Below are positions 1 to 12,840 of a DNA stretch of 64,000 nucleotides, piece after piece. Position 1 is the stretch's first letter, and each line of letters begins with the position of its first letter. This DNA comes from Sciurus carolinensis (lineage: Eukaryota; Chordata; Mammalia; Rodentia; Sciuridae). Under the pieces are notes generated by a model. It was not told where the DNA came from, did no database searches, and saw only the letters and a program-made list of their open reading frames with translations. Location: NCBI RefSeq assembly GCF_902686445.1, contig NC_062232.1, positions 72,619,440 through 72,683,439 on the forward strand, written 5' to 3'. Made by a program: the position numbers and the translations under genes.

Positions 1-2225
1 TGATTGTCATTCTAGCTGAATGAAATGAAATCTCAATGTAGTTTTGATTTGCATTTCCTTGATTTCTGGGAATATTCAATTTTTTTTCATATATTTGTTG
101 GCTATAGTATTTTTTGAGAATTGTCTCTCAGGTGCTTTTTCCCACTTATTCATTGGATTATTTATCTTTTGTTTAGTTCTGGTGTTAAGTTTTTGAGTTC
201 TTTATATATTCTGGATATTAATCTCCTGCTGGAGGAATAGCTGGCAAAGATTTGCTCCCTGGTGTAGATTCTCTCTCTACATTCTTAATTGCTTTGTTCA
301 CTGTGCAGAATGTTTTTAATTTGATGCCATCCCACTTAGTAATTGTTAATTTTACTTTTTGAGCACTAGGGATCTTGTTATGAAAGGCATTACCTGTGAC
401 AATATATTGGAGTATTGAACCCATTTTTTCTTTTATTAGTCACAAAGTTGTTAGTGTAATTCATAGGTCTCTGATCCAGTTTGAGTTCAATGTTGTGATG
501 TAGGGTCTAATTTCATTCTACATAGGGATATTTAGTTTTTTCTAGCACCATTTGTAAAAAGGCTGTCTTTTGTTAATGAATGTTTTTGACACCATTGTTG
601 AATATCAGATTGTTATACTTGTGTAAATCTGGCTCTGTGTCTTCTATTCTATTCTATTAGTTTTCATGTCTGTATTGATGAAAATGCCATGATGTTTTTG
701 TTACTGTAGCTTTGTATTATAATTTTAGATCAGGTATTGTGATGCCTCCAGCATCACTCTTCTTACAGTGTATTACTTTGACTGTCCTTGGTTTTTTATT
801 CTTCCAAATAAATTTTAGGACTATATTTTCTACTTCTGTGGCTAATATGATTGATATCTTAATGGGGATTGCATTGAATGTATACAAAGCTTTGAGTAGT
901 ATGGCTATTTTGACAATAATAATTGTGCCTATCCAAGAATATGGAAGATCTTTCTATCTTCTAAAGTCTTCTTTAATTTCTTCAGTGTTCTATAGTTTTC
1001 CATTATAGAGGTCTTTGACCACCTTGGTTAGATTCATTATCAAGTTTTTTTTTAAAGAAATTGTGAATGGGATAGTTTTTCTGATTTCTTTCTATAAGAT
1101 TTATTAATGAAGTATAAGAAAACTATTAATTTATGTATTTTAATCTTGTGTCTTGATACTTTGCTAAATTTGTTGTTTCTGGTAGTCTTCTTACGAAATT
1201 TTTGTGGTCTTCTAGATACAGGATCATGTCATCAGCAAACAGACAATTTGGCTTATTTTTTTATGTTTGTTTCCCCTTAATTTCCTTCACTTATTGATTG
1301 TTCTGGCTAGAGATTTGAGTACTATATTGAATAGAAGTTGATATTTTTGTCTTGTTTCTGATTTTAGAGGAGAAGTTTTCAGTTTTTTTTTTCTTTAATT
1401 TTATTTCCTTGATGTGTCTTTGTCAGCTTTGATATCAAGGTGATGCTGGCTTCATAAAATGAATTTCAGAGTGTCTTCCCTTTATATTTCATGGAATGAT
1501 TTGAAGATGATTGCCTTAGTTATTCTAAGTAGAGCTTAGTTATTCTTAGTAGAACTCAACTGAGAATCCATCTGATTCTGGACTTTTCTTTGGGAAGATT
1601 TTTAATCTCATTTTTGATATCTGTATGTTTAGGTTATCTATACCTTCATGTTTTAATTTGGATAGATCCTATGTGTCTAGAAATTTGTTAATAACTTACA
1701 GATTTTCCAGTTTATTTTGGTATACATTTTCAAAAGAGTTTCTAATGATCTGTACTTCAGAAGTATCTATGGTGATAGCTCCTTTTTGTTATTTTTTAAT
1801 TTTGTTAATTTGAGTCCTTTCTTTCTTTTGGTGAGTTTGTCTAAGAGTTTCTCAATCTTGTTTATCTTTTCATTAACCAACTATTTGCTGTACTGATCCT
1901 TTATATTTTTTTAAAATTCTCAATTTCATTAATTTTGTATCTGATCTTAATTATTTCCTATCTTCTATTGATTTCTGAATTAGTTTGTTCTTTTTATAGA
2001 ACCTTGAGTTGTAACATTAGATTATCTATTTGGAAGTTTTCTATTTGTTTTTAATGTAAGCATTTAATGTTATAAACTTTCATCTTAGACCCTTCTTCAC
2101 ATTTTCTTGGAGATTTTGATATATTATATCTATGCTCTCATTTGCCTCTAAGAAATTTTTCGTTTCTTCCCTGGTTTTATTTATGATTCTTTCTTCATTC
2201 AAAAGTATATTATTTAATCTCTAGG
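1..2225 (-). mobile_element. L1 (antisense), ORF2 region
   Basis: This stretch reads as the reverse complement of L1 ORF2, from its C-terminal end at the window edge back through the reverse-transcriptase region. Seen: the order of recognisable ORF2 segments matches the antisense L1s at 6.4-8.5 and 31.4-36.7 kb. Every frame is broken by many stops, so it cannot make ORF2p. The 3' end and tail lie outside the window. It resumes after the LTR at 2226-2687. Inference: an older sciurid L1 copy, not a host gene. Confidence 0.9.
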
Positions 2226-2687
2226 TGTTTTAGTGAGCTTTTGCACCACTGTGACCAAAAGACGATTCAAGAATCATTTTAGAAAAAGAAATTTGTTGTT
2301 GTTGTTGTTGTTGTTTTTTGACACTCACAGTTTCATTGATCTCAGTACAAAGACAGCTAACTCCATTGCTCTATGTTCAGGCTAGACAGGATATCATAGT
2401 GGAAGGATGTGGAAGAGGATAACTGTTCAGGACACGGCAACAAGGAACTGGCATAAGAGAACTCTGCTCACCAGAGACAAAATATAAACCCCAAAGGCAT
2501 ATCCCCAGTAACCTACCTCCTCCAACCACAACATACCTGCCTGCAGTTACAACCAGTTAATTCACATCAGTGGATTAATGTGCTGATTAGGTTAAGGTTC
2601 TCATTATCCAATTATTTCACTTCTGAAATTTTCTGCACTTTCTCACACATAAGCTTTTGGAATATACTTCATATCTAATCCATAACA
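2226..2687 (-). mobile_element. MaLR-type LTR (antisense), inserted in L1
   Basis: A non-autonomous ERVL-MaLR LTR similar to rodent MT/ORR1 families. It shares its order of blocks with copies at 9669-10120, 52679-53117 and 62009-62486: a start resembling ttagtcagctttt, a 'tgtgaccaaaagac'-like block, an 'actcaccagagacaaa' block and an end resembling 'cataaca'. The edges fit TG...CA. The flanking five bases (ctagg, tcagg) agree at three of five positions, compatible with an aged 5-bp duplication. It carries a (TTG)n tract near 2295-2319. Confidence 0.8.
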
Positions 2688-4056
2688 TCAGGTTTTAAAA
2701 TGATTTTTCTTTTTTATCTTGTTATTGATTTTTAATTTCATTAAATTATCATCTGGATAGAATGCAAGGAATTATCTCTATTTGTGTTTTCTAAGATTTG
2801 CTTTGTGTTCTAAAATATAATCTCTTCTAGAATAGTTCCATTTGCCACTGAGAAGAAAATGAATTCAGTTGTTAGTGAATAAAACTTTCTATAGTAGTTT
2901 GCTGGGGACTTTTGATTAATAGTATTTTTAATTCTAAAGATTCGTGGTTCATATGGATTAACTACCCATTGTTGAGAGAGATGTGTTAAAATGACCCAGT
3001 ATTAGTGTATTTTGGTCTTATTGTTTATATTGAGAAGGGTTTGTTTTATGCTTGTAGATACACTGATATTTTGGACAAAATATTTATAATTATTATATTG
3101 TATTGTTGGATGATTTCCTTAACCAGTATGAAGTGAATTTCTTTGTCTCTTCCGATTAATTTTGGTTTGAAGTCTACTTTGTCTGATATGAGACTAGCTC
3201 CTACTTGTTTTCCGTCTCCATGTGCATGGTGCATCTTTTTCCATCTTTTCATCTTCAGCCTGTGGAGGTCTTTGGTTGTAAGGTGAGTCTCTTATAAGTA
3301 ATGTATGATTTGTTCTTGTTTTATTATCCATTCTGGTAATCTATATTATTTATTAAATTTTGGACAATTTATATTCAGGGTTATTATATAATAATGATTT
3401 TTATTTAAAGACATTTTAATTATTTTTAATATTTAATTTAGATTTGATTCTCTTTTGAGTATTATTCTAGTGATAATCATCCATACAGTAGGTTTTGATG
3501 TTTATTTTTCATTTCTTCTCCTTGAGATATTTCATTATACTTGTACTTCTGGATTATTGTAAAATTTTCCAATGTCATATCTTTGAAAAAAATTGTGTAT
3601 TCCATCAGTTTATATACTGGTACCTTCTTCTTTGACAATAATTCTTATATTTGATCTGTTGATATTATCCCAGATTTCTTTTGTTTTATGTTTGTGATTT
3701 CAATATCTTTTCTTTTTTGCCAACTTTATTTTCAAAATTATGTACTTTGTCTTTGAAGTCTGAGAGTCTGTCTTCTATGTGGTCTAATCTATTGGTGATA
3801 TATTCAACTGAATTTTTAATTTTATTTATTGAGTCATTTGTAGGATTTGTTTGGTTCTTTTTCCAAAATCTCTCTTTATTTAAATGAGCTTCCACTTTCT
3901 GTATATTCTCTTTAATTTCATTTATTAGACCTTTTACCTCATTGAACCAAATTTTCTAAATTCTTTCTCCAACCTTTCCTCCCCTGTGGTGTCGATGGGA
4001 TCAGTTTTTACTGTGTTGTGGTCTGTTTGGGGTTATTGTTTTCTTTGCTTTTTCAT
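2688..4056 (-). mobile_element. L1 (antisense), ORF2 N-terminus and ORF1
   Basis: Continuation of the L1 broken by the LTR. It holds the ORF2 endonuclease end (about 2690-3410) and an ORF1 with its start codon at about 4056-4054 on the minus strand. The start is placed by homology with the ORF1 start of the young L1 at 63825. Only about 640 bases separate the ORF2 start from the ORF1 ATG, against about 1 kb in a normal L1, so ORF1 appears internally deleted. Confidence 0.85.
3686..3895 (-). pseudogene. L1 ORF1 coiled-coil fragment
   Basis: A 69-codon open stretch on the minus strand inside the L1 above. It shows heptad-like residues such as YITNRLDHIEDRLSDF, typical of the coiled coil that trimerises L1 ORF1p. 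The rest of ORF1 is not open. It is a decayed relic. Confidence 0.7.
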
Positions 4057-4850
4057 GTTATTTGTATGTCTACCCATCTACTGAGATGATTACCTGCTCT
4101 ATTTTTATGCAAGTGACTCTAGTGAGCTTCTTTCTCTTAAGTGCCCCAGATCTATGACCAGACCACCCTGAATGTGCCCAATCTCATCTTAAGTGCCCCA
4201 GGCTGGGCAAATACCATGAATTGATATTCCTACGCAGTGTGCATCCACTGCTGTTCCCAGTATTAGCACCACTTTTAGGGAAGATACTAAACCTTATTAA
4301 GTGCAGTCACTTCAGAGCAAGTCCATGTACCAATAAATCTTAGGAAAAGCAAATTGTTGAAAATGGTCTCCAAAGTTCTTTTCATTTGGGCATAAAATTG
4401 TAGCAATGTTCAGGAGAAAGACCCAGGATGTAGTGCTGGATCTTGGTCCCCACTGGTCTCTCTGAGTAGATTATTGCCAGGTACAAGCATAGCCTCACTG
4501 CCTCTGCTTTCAGAAGGGTAGCCTCTTTGGGGTTCTGAGCCCCCTTCTCAGTCAAGCATGCCACAGGGGACTTGCCCAGAGTGCCGCCTCAATTTGCCAC
4601 TGATAACTTATGCTGCTGCCATCTCTGCGATACAAGGAGGTGGAAAGACACTGGAGGAAGTACTCAGTCTAGAGTATCCTCTCACTGCCATGTCTTCAGG
4701 AATCCATACAGTGAGCTTATGGCCTCTCATCCTATTCTATTAACTCCTCTTATATGTAGCATCTTCCTCTATGGTATCCAGAAGTTTTAAATTCATCTTC
4801 TTTCCTTCATTCTGTGTGACAGTCAGTGACTGTTTGGTCTTTATTTCCTT
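4057..4850 (-). mobile_element. L1 5'UTR (antisense), GC-richer
   Basis: The region upstream of the ORF1 start on the minus strand. Part of it (about 4057-4350) aligns by eye with the matching region of the L1 at 34.8-35.1 kb: the run 'agcttctttctcttaag' occurs in both. The block 4382-4850 is GC-richer than its surroundings and is probably more 5'UTR, but its outer edge is uncertain. Several 60-70-codon open frames here are on different strands, overlap each other and show no known motif. Confidence 0.6.
4135..4200 (+). pseudogene. 5S rRNA fragment (nt 1-40) with direct repeats
   Basis: Bases 4149-4189 match 5S rRNA nt 1-40 (block 'accaccctgaa' and flanks) with about eight differences, most of them C-to-T or G-to-A changes at CpG sites. 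The rest of 5S is missing and there is no A tail. A 14-bp direct repeat (tcttaagtgcccca) flanks it at 4135-4148 and 4187-4200. The last bases of the 5S part overlap the repeat. The related L1 at about 34.93 kb has one copy of this site and no 5S. It interrupts the 5'UTR of the antisense L1. Confidence 0.8.
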
Positions 4851-5324
4851 ATGCCATAGTTAGGAGAGTGATTGAAAGGGCAAAGAAAAAAATGTATGTG
4901 GAATTTTCACATCCTTCCTTTATCTTAAGGATTATACCAATGAATCATGCTGAAGACCACCTAAATATAGTTGCTTCATATATATTTGTCTAGTTTGGTA
5001 ATTGTTTATTATTGAGTGTTTAGATATAGTATTTCAGAATATATACTGTTAATGTTAATCAAATCAAAGTGCAATTAAGTTATCAAGATAAGAGCTTTGC
5101 TTTAGTAGTTACTAATTTGTATTGATCATATGCATTTGGTCATTTCTTCTTAAATTATAGAAATTGTTATATAGGGAAACTGACCAATACAGTGAATTTT
5201 AAAAAAAAATTGGCAATAAATCCATCTCTGATATTACAAATTGATTTCAAAATGATACCATAATTATTACAGTTTATAGCAACTGAACTAATAGAAAACT
5301 ACTTCATATTAATGTGTAGAAAGA
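4851..5324. other. AT-rich, nothing assignable
   Basis: No open frame of note and no repeat family that I can name. Confidence 0.5.
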
Positions 5325-5525
5325 CTTTTTTGTACTGTGTATTGAACTCAGAGACACTTAACCAGTGAACCATATTCCCAGTCTGCTTTTTAATGTTTTA
5401 CTTTGAGACATGTTTTCACTAATTTGCTTAGGGCCTCACTATATTGCTGAGGTTGGCTTTGAATTTGCAACCCTTGTGCCTCAGCCTCCCAATGTTATTA
5501 AGATGAAAATGCTGTCCATACAGTT
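5325..5525 (-). mobile_element. Composite B1/ID SINE (antisense)
   Basis: Reads as the reverse complement of the squirrel composite SINE. The ID-like half comes first on the + strand (tgtattgaactcagagacac), then the B1-like half (ctcactatattgctgaggttggc, cctcagcctccc). It is well diverged. The same two-part layout is seen in sense at 20929-21159. Confidence 0.8.
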
Positions 5526-6357
5526 GTAAAGAATCCAAGCTGTCTTCTTTATAGAAACTGACAATCAGACTTTAACTTACAATCTTTCAATTTGCAATCT
5601 CTTTACTTTACAATGGTACAAAAGCAATACATATTCAGTAAAAACAATATTTTGAATTTTTAGTTTTTAACTTTCCCTGGGCTAGAAATATATGGTATAA
5701 GACTCTCTCATAATGCCAGACAGCAAAAGTTAGCTGATCACAAGAATAAATAAACAGTATTCCATACTGTACTATTTTGCTAAGCTACAAATTTTGATAG
5801 TTCAGATGTATTAAATGTCTATTTTAAGATATTTTTAACTTACAGTGGGTTTATTAAAATAAAACCCTATTTTAATTCAAGGAACACAGATATATGGAAA
5901 CTCAAAGGACTCAGCATAGCCAAAACAACATTTTAAAAAATGATTCCAGTTAAAGGATTCACACTTCTTGAAATCAAAACATACTTCAAAGTTGCAATAG
6001 TCAAATCTGTGTGATAATGTAATAATGGACACATAGATTAATGATTAGAATTTAGAATCCCAAAATAAATCTTCACATTTATGGTTAGTTGATTGGCAGA
6101 TAGTGTCAAAATCTATCAATGATGAAAGAATATTTTTTTTCTTTTTTAATAAATGATGTTAGGCAATGAGATATCCACCATGAATAAGAGTGGATAGAAT
6201 CCCTGTATAGGGACCTAATTTGAAATGAGTACAGCTATCTTGCTCATATTCATGATCTTGCCCGCAGTGGACCTTGGCATGCATTTCAAACCCTACAAGG
6301 GAAAGAAAATCACTAAGAGAGTCAAGAACGTTGTTCTGGCCACACACGTCTGAACTG
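5526..6357. other. Unassigned AT-rich DNA
   Basis: Mostly low-complexity AT-rich sequence. I see no gene or clear repeat up to the poly(T) that starts the next L1. Confidence 0.5.
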
Positions 6358-8470
6358 TTTTTTTTTGTTGTTGTTGTTTTTTTTTAGATGTACACGACAA
6401 TATAATTTATTTGGACGTGATATACGTTCAAGGAGTACAACTTATTCTAATTAGGATCCTTTCTTGTGGTTGAACAAGATGTGGAGTTACACTGGTCATG
6501 TATTCATAAATGAACGTAGAAAGTTATGTCGGATTCATTCTACTCTCATTCCCATTCCCATCCCTCCTTCACTTCATTCCCTTTTGTCTAATCCTATGAA
6601 GGTCTTTTCTTCCCTGTCCTGTGTTAGCATCTTAATATCAGAAAGAACATGCAGGCTTTTGTTTTTTGTGATTGGCTTATTTAGCTTAGCATGTTCTTCT
6701 CCAGTTCATCCATTTACCAGCAAGTGCCATAATTTCATTCTTATTTATGGCTGAGTAATATTCCATCGTGCTTATATATCACATTTTCTTTATCCATTCA
6801 TCCATTGAAGGATCCCTAGTTTGGTTCCATAGCTTAGTTATTGTGAATTGCACTGTTATAAACATTGATGTGGTCATGTAATTGTAGTATGCTGATTTTA
6901 ATTCCTTTGGGTATATATCAAGGAGTGGAATAACTGGGTCAAATAGTGGTTTTATTCCAAGTTTTCTGAAGAATTCCCATACTGCTTTCCAGAGTGGTTG
7001 CACCAATTTGCAGTCATACCATCAATGCATGAGTATACCTTTCCCCCTACATCCTTGCCAATAGTTTTTGTTACTAATATTCTTGATAATTGCCATTCTG
7101 ACTACAGTGAAATGGAATCTTTTTATAGTTTAAATTTGCATTTCTCTAATTGCTACAGATGTTGAATAATTTTTCTTATATTTGTTGACCATTTGTATTT
7201 CTTCTATGACATGCCTATTCAATTCCTTTGCCCATTTGTTGATTGAGTTATTTGTTATTTTTTTTGGTGTTAAGTTTTTTGAATTCTTTATATATTCTGG
7301 AGATTAATGCTCTATCTGTGGGGCAGATGGCACAAATTTTCTTCCATTCTGAAGGATCCCCTTACATTCTCGATTTTTTTCCTTTGCTGTGAAGAAGCTT
7401 TTAAGTTTCATACCCTTCAATTTATTAGTACTTGAGTTTATTTCTTGTGTTTTAGGAGTCTTGTTGAGGAAGTCGGTTTGTACCTTGACATGATGGAGAG
7501 TTGGGCTTACATTTTCTTCTAGTAGGCACAGGGTCTCTGGTCTAATGCCTAGGTCCATGATCAACTTTGAGTTGAGTTTTGTGCAGGGAGAGAGATAGAG
7601 GTTCCATTTCTTTCGGCTACATGTAGATTTCCAAATTTTCCAGCACTACTTGTTGAAGTGCTCTTTTCTGCAATCTAGGTTTATCACACCTTTGTCTAAT
7701 ATGAGATAACTATTTGTGTATGCTTGTCTCTGTGTCTTCTCTCTGTTTCATTAGTCTTCATGTCTGTATTGATGCCAATAGTATGCTGTTTTTGTTACTA
7801 TAACTCTGTAGTATAATATAAGGTCTTATATTGTGATGCCTTCTGGTTTGCTTTTCTTGCTAGGGATTGCTTTGGCTATCCTGGGTATCTTATTTTTCCA
7901 AATGAATTTCATGACTTCTTTTTCTATTTCTATGAAGAATATAATTGGAATTTTAATAGGAATTTCATTAAATCTCTATAATGCTTTTGGTAGTATGTTC
8001 ATTTTGACAATATTAATTCTGCCTATCCAAGAACATTGGAGATCTCTGTCTTCTAAAGTCTTCAATTTTCTCTTTTTAGTGCTCCGTAGTTTTCATTGTA
8101 GAGGTCTTCCACCTCTGTTGTTAGATTGATTCTCAAGTATTTTATTTTTGGGGCTATTGTGAATGGGATAGTTTTCCAAATATCTACTTCAGTTGATTCA
8201 TCACTGGTGCATAGGAATGAAATTGATTTATGGTTGTTAATTTTATATCTTGCTAATTTGATGAATTTGTTTATGAGTTCAAGGAGCTTTCTGGTGGACT
8301 TTTTTGGGTCTTCTAAATATATAGTATCATTTCATCAGCAAATAGGGATAGTTTGAGCTCTTAATTTGCTATTAGTATTTCTTTATTTTCTTTCTTTATT
8401 CTAATTGCTCTGCCTAGGGTTTCAAAGACTATGTTGATGGAAATGGTGAGAGAGGGCATCCCTGTCTTGT
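6358..8470 (-). mobile_element. L1 (antisense), 5'-truncated, with 3'UTR
   Basis: Starts with the poly(T) that represents the L1 A-tail (6356-6387). It runs through the 3'UTR and ORF2 C-terminal region (ORF2 sense fragment 7006-6779 includes QPLWKAVWEFFRKLG) and breaks off inside ORF2 near 8470, where a B1-type SINE follows. It is younger than the L1M relics nearby, but ORF2 is interrupted. Confidence 0.9.
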
Positions 8471-8580
8471 TGAAACAGGATTTTGCTAGATTGCTGATTT
8501 TGGTCTCAATCTTTCAATCCTTCTGTCTCAGCCTCCTGAGTCATTGGGATTACAGGCATATGCTATGGTGCCCAGCAACC
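8471..8580 (-). mobile_element. B1-like SINE half (antisense)
   Basis: Reverse complement of the B1-like half of the squirrel composite SINE (tctcagcctcctgagtcat, gggattacaggcat). The ID half is missing. It abuts the broken end of the L1. Confidence 0.75.
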
Positions 8581-8859
8581 TGAAATGTTTCTTAACTGAT
8601 GTTTGACATGTCATCAGTTTTTGAGAAAGATCAAGTACATTCTGATTGGTTTTGACCCACCTTGTTTAGCTTAGATTTTAAACAACTTCCTTTGGCTTTG
8701 GTATGTGAAGATTCTCCTGTCTTGCTACTGTCCAAGAAATAATTCAATCTAAAAATCCTTAATAAATTGTTCTTTGCACAACCCTGAATTTTCCCCTTTC
8801 TTTAGTCTCTAATACTTTCACTTTTGGTAGCAAGCTTTTATACACTATTTTTCCCCAAA
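8581..8859. other. Unassigned spacer
   Basis: About 280 bases between the SINE and the old L1M, with no feature I can name. Confidence 0.4.
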
Positions 8860-9668
8860 TGTACTGCCTCGTACCATATATAAAAATAACACAAACTATA
8901 TCAAAGACCCAAATGTAATAGCTGAAAGTAAAAAAATAAAAATAAAATACTCTTAGAAGAAAACATACAGATAAATCTTCATGACTGTGTTTGACAAAAA
9001 TTTCTTAGATATGATACTACTAGAATAAGAAAGCCAAAAATAATAGATGAATTGGACTTCAAAAATAAAAAAATATGTGCTTCAAAGAACACTATTAAGT
9101 AAGTGTAAAGGTATTCCAGAGAATGGGAGAAAATATTTTAAAACAAATATCTAATAAAAGACTTACATCTAGAACATGTAAAGACCTTGCAATAATATAT
9201 AATATCCTAAATTTTTACAAATGTGCAAAATATATGAATAGATATTTTTCCAAAGAAGATATACAAATTGTCAATAATCACAAACAAGTGCTCAATGTCA
9301 GTAACCATAGGGAGTTGCAAATTAAAACCACGCTGAGATACCTCTCCATATTCATGAGTACAATTATAATTTAAAAGATAGGTAATAAAGTGTATTGTTA
9401 AAAATGTGGGAAATTGGAAAACAAATTCTTAATGAGAATATAAAATGGTGCAGCCCCTTTTGAAAGTAGATTGGCAGTTCTTTCAAATGTTAAACATAGC
9501 ATTACCATATGCTTCAGAATTTCCATTCCTAAATATGTATCCAAGGGAATCAATAGATATGTTTATATAAAATGATAAACATATATTCATAGCATCAATA
9601 TAAATAATAGCCAAAAAGTACAAATAGCTCATATGTCCACCAACTGATTATTGAATCAATAAAATTTC
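8860..9668 (+). mobile_element. Old L1M (sense), ORF2 3' region
   Basis: Degenerate sense L1 ORF2 end: the order tagaagaaaacata, a 'ttcaaaaataaaaa' stretch, 'gcaaattaaaaccac' and 'atgtccaccaactga' follows L1 closely. Many stops. It continues after the LTR at 9669-10120. Confidence 0.8.
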
Positions 9669-10120
9669 GCTATTAGTCAGTTTTTTGGATGCTGTGATTT
9701 AAGACCTTACAAGAACAATATTAGAAGAGGAAAAGTTTACTTGGGGGCTCATGGTTTCAGAGGTTTCAGTCAATAGAAATCTGGCTCCATTCCTTGAGGC
9801 TCAAGGTATTCCTTGAGGCAGAAGTCTCAGGCAGAGGAAAGTGGCTCACAGTAATGATCAGGAAACAGAGACAGAGAAAGACAGAGAGAGAGACTCCACT
9901 CACCAGATACAAAATATATACTCCCAAACCCATGCCCCCAATGCCCCATCTCCTTCAGCCACACACTACCTGCCATTAGTTACCACTTGGTAAATCTTAT
10001 TGGGTGATTAACTCACTGATTGGGTTAAGAGTCTCATAACCCATTCATTTCTCTTCTAAACCTTCTTGTTTTGTCTCACACATGAGCTTTGGGGGGACAC
10101 CTCACCTTCAAACCATAACA
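9669..10120 (-). mobile_element. MaLR-type LTR (antisense), inserted in L1M
   Basis: Same family as 2226-2687. Blocks: ttagtcagttttttgg, ggctcatggtttcagaggt, a GA-rich tract (about 9868-9895), actcaccagatacaaaat, gtctcacacatgagctttgg and an end at ccataaca. No clear 5-bp duplication remains. The 61-codon open frame inside it (9794-9979) has no known motif. Confidence 0.85.
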
Positions 10121-10525
10121 ATGGAGTATGTCTACACACTCTAATATTATTCAATCTTAAAAATTACTGAAGCACTAATACCATAACATGGTTAAACACT
10201 GAAAATAATATGTTATGTGAAGTAAAGCAAGTTAAAAAAATTGCATATTTTATGATTTCATTGATATGAAATGCACAAAATAGGAAAATCCTTGGGGACA
10301 GAATGTAGATTTGTAATTGCTTAGGTCTGGGCAATATAAAAGAGTTGCAGTATACAAGTTTAAGCAAATGAAATTTATTTTTGAAGTGATAAAAATGTCC
10401 TGAATTTTATCATGTTGATAGTTGTACATTTCTGTGAATATACACAAATTATACAAACATGTTATGCACTTTAAATGAATTTTGTGATATGCGAATTATA
10501 TCTCAGTAAAGGTATTACAAAACTT
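10121..10525 (+). mobile_element. Old L1M 3' end (sense)
   Basis: Continuation of the L1M after the LTR, ending in the 3'UTR motif gcgaattatatctcagtaaa, typical of L1M 3' ends. The short ORFs on the opposite strand (10164-10456) are non-coding shadows. Confidence 0.8.
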
Positions 10526-12690
10526 AAGAGGAAAAGGAAAGTAAATTTAAAAAAGGGAAAAAAGTTGAAAAACTGAGGTATAAGTGAGAATAACATAAAA
10601 TATGCAAATATGTTTGAAAGGCAATGTAAATTGATATATTTGGGAAAAAATGAATAGTAAAATTACTAAAGAAATTTAAATGTTCAAAAAATATCGACAT
10701 CTCTCAATGTAGAATTACATATAAATTATTTTACTTACTTTATGTATGTGTGTGTGTGTGTATACATATTTGTTTATTGTGTTGTAGTGCTGCTGAGCTA
10801 CAGTTCTAGCCCCAAAATGATTTTGAAAGTAATTTACAATATCATTTTCTGGAAATAAATAATCTCACTTTATGTAAGCTTCCTTTTTGCAGGAAAAAAA
10901 TTAGAATGCTGCCCAATTCACTTTAAGAAAGTAGCAACACCTTGATATCAAAATGATATAAGGATACTACAAAATACAATGTTAATTTTTTCTAAAATAT
11001 ATCTTCAAAATTTCCAAATTATAAAAATGGGTAACTAAATTTATCTATGTATTAACAAAAGAAGCTAAAGAGTCATATCTCAGTAACCCAGTACAGAATG
11101 GGAATTAAAGGGATATTTATCATCATAAAATGTACTTATGTTGTGAAACATACTAATGTATAAAAGGAGAAGATTTGCACTTTGATTATAAGATGCATTA
11201 GGTTTTATACATTGGAATTTTGAATACATAGTGGAAAATAGTTCCATTTTGGGAGAAGTATCAGTTCAGATTGAAAGACCACATTAATGATTGTTTTCTG
11301 TAATTTTTGGAAGTGGTATGTATAAAGTTGGGAGAAAATGACATAGAAATAATTTTTCAAAAAATTGTGAAAGACTATTTTTCAAAGGCAACAATATTTG
11401 ATCTCTTGAAAGTGTCAGTTTGTGGAACTGATGTATATAAATCACAACAATAAAATCATTGCTCCAGATACATGAGCAAAGTTTTTGCTTTTGTTTTTGT
11501 TTTTTTTAATTTACAGCGGTGCAATGGTAAATTGTAGAGTTCAACATTAAAGTCCAGGTCAATTTTAATTGAGTGTCCTAGACAATTCAATGAGGACTTA
11601 CTCTATTAAAACACAGATTCTTAAGTTTTCTTTTATCTCATATCAATTTTAAAGCATTTGTATATATGATAACTTAAAGGCTCATGTCTTTTATTGAGGA
11701 AATACACATTTTGTATGCTTTATATTCTTATTCTTCCAGATATGTCTAGAATAGTACAGAAAATCATGGGAAAGAATAATGGAGTCTACAAAATATAAAT
11801 GATATTTTTGTACCTGGTCTGAATGTTTTAGAAGATATGTCAAACATCTACAAACTTTTTTATAGAAGAATAGAAATTACCAAATACAGATTTTTTTTCA
11901 GGTGTGCAGTGTGAATTTGAAATGCTTCTGGAATAAGAGGAATTCACAATATAGTTTGTTCATACTTAACATTTCTAAATTGGTGCAATTTGGTTTGACT
12001 ATATAGTGGAATATTGGTTTTAGAGAGGTAAATGATAGTTATTCTCTGCAATTAGGTCAGTATATTGTGATAGGTCTTGTGGTCAGATGATTGTGGCCAT
12101 TCATGAAAATACAATCATTTCATAATGATAGCAAATTTCTTCAATTTGCAGATATAGATGTCTATAGAAGCATGGAACATCTTTAAGAGAAACTGCGTTC
12201 TTTCTTGGCAATCATCAATAACCATGAAAGTGAATATTTAAAGTGGATAAACTTTTTAACAGATAAGTTTAACATAATGGATGCATTTTGAAATTAGAGA
12301 GGCTATCCTGGTAACCAAGCTTTTAAATATTAACCAGACATATCTAGTGGTGTCATGATTCTATTAAATGGCATCGGAATCATTGGGTATATTTTGTGAA
12401 AAGTGAAGGCAAGCCCAAAGAGTGGTCTATTTGAAAATATTGTGTAGAGGAAGCCAACCATGATAATAGTATGTCATATAACCTGTAAGCAAGCTACCTA
12501 TATTCATTGACTTGGTTGTTTTGGAAGGAACAAAAATATTTAATGAGACACCTGGGCCCAGAAACTCAACAGCACCTCTTTAAAAGAATGGTATATTTCT
12601 ACAATGCAGAAAAATCATTTACTATATCATTGGCCTGTAGATCTCGTCAAGTTTTTAATGTTCATGAGGAAAAAAAAATGTCATCAAATA
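10526..12690. other. Unassigned AT-rich DNA
   Basis: About 2.2 kb with no recognisable gene. It contains a short (GT)n run at about 10745-10761 followed by what may be a decayed ID fragment (ctgagctacagttctagccc). No other repeat is safely assignable. Confidence 0.5.
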
Positions 12691-12840
12691 ACTGGGTGTG
12701 TTGACACATACCTGTATTTCTAGTTAATTGGGAGGTTGAGACAGGAGGAAAAATTGAGAACAGGAGTTTGAAACTAGCCTAGACAGTATAATGAGGTTGC
12801 ATATGAAAAATTGTCAATATCTGTGTATCTTAAAAATAAT
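12691..12840 (+). mobile_element. B1-like SINE (sense), old
   Basis: Degenerate B1-like half: acatacctgtatttctag, gggaggttgagacaggagg, gtttgaaactagcctagaca. No clear ID half follows; it ends in an A-rich run. Confidence 0.75.

Noticed and set aside
712..1008. 98-codon open frame with hydrophobic stretches
   Set aside because: It is antisense L1 ORF2; the frame at 7833-8129 is the same L1 segment, so the similarity comes from the repeat, not from a membrane protein family.
9669..10120. Target duplication for this LTR
   Set aside because: I could not find matching 5-bp flanks, so I did not claim one although the insertion itself is clear.
10775..10815. ID SINE fragment (antisense)
   Set aside because: Only about 20 bases (ctgagctacagttctagccc) resemble ID; too short to list as a feature.
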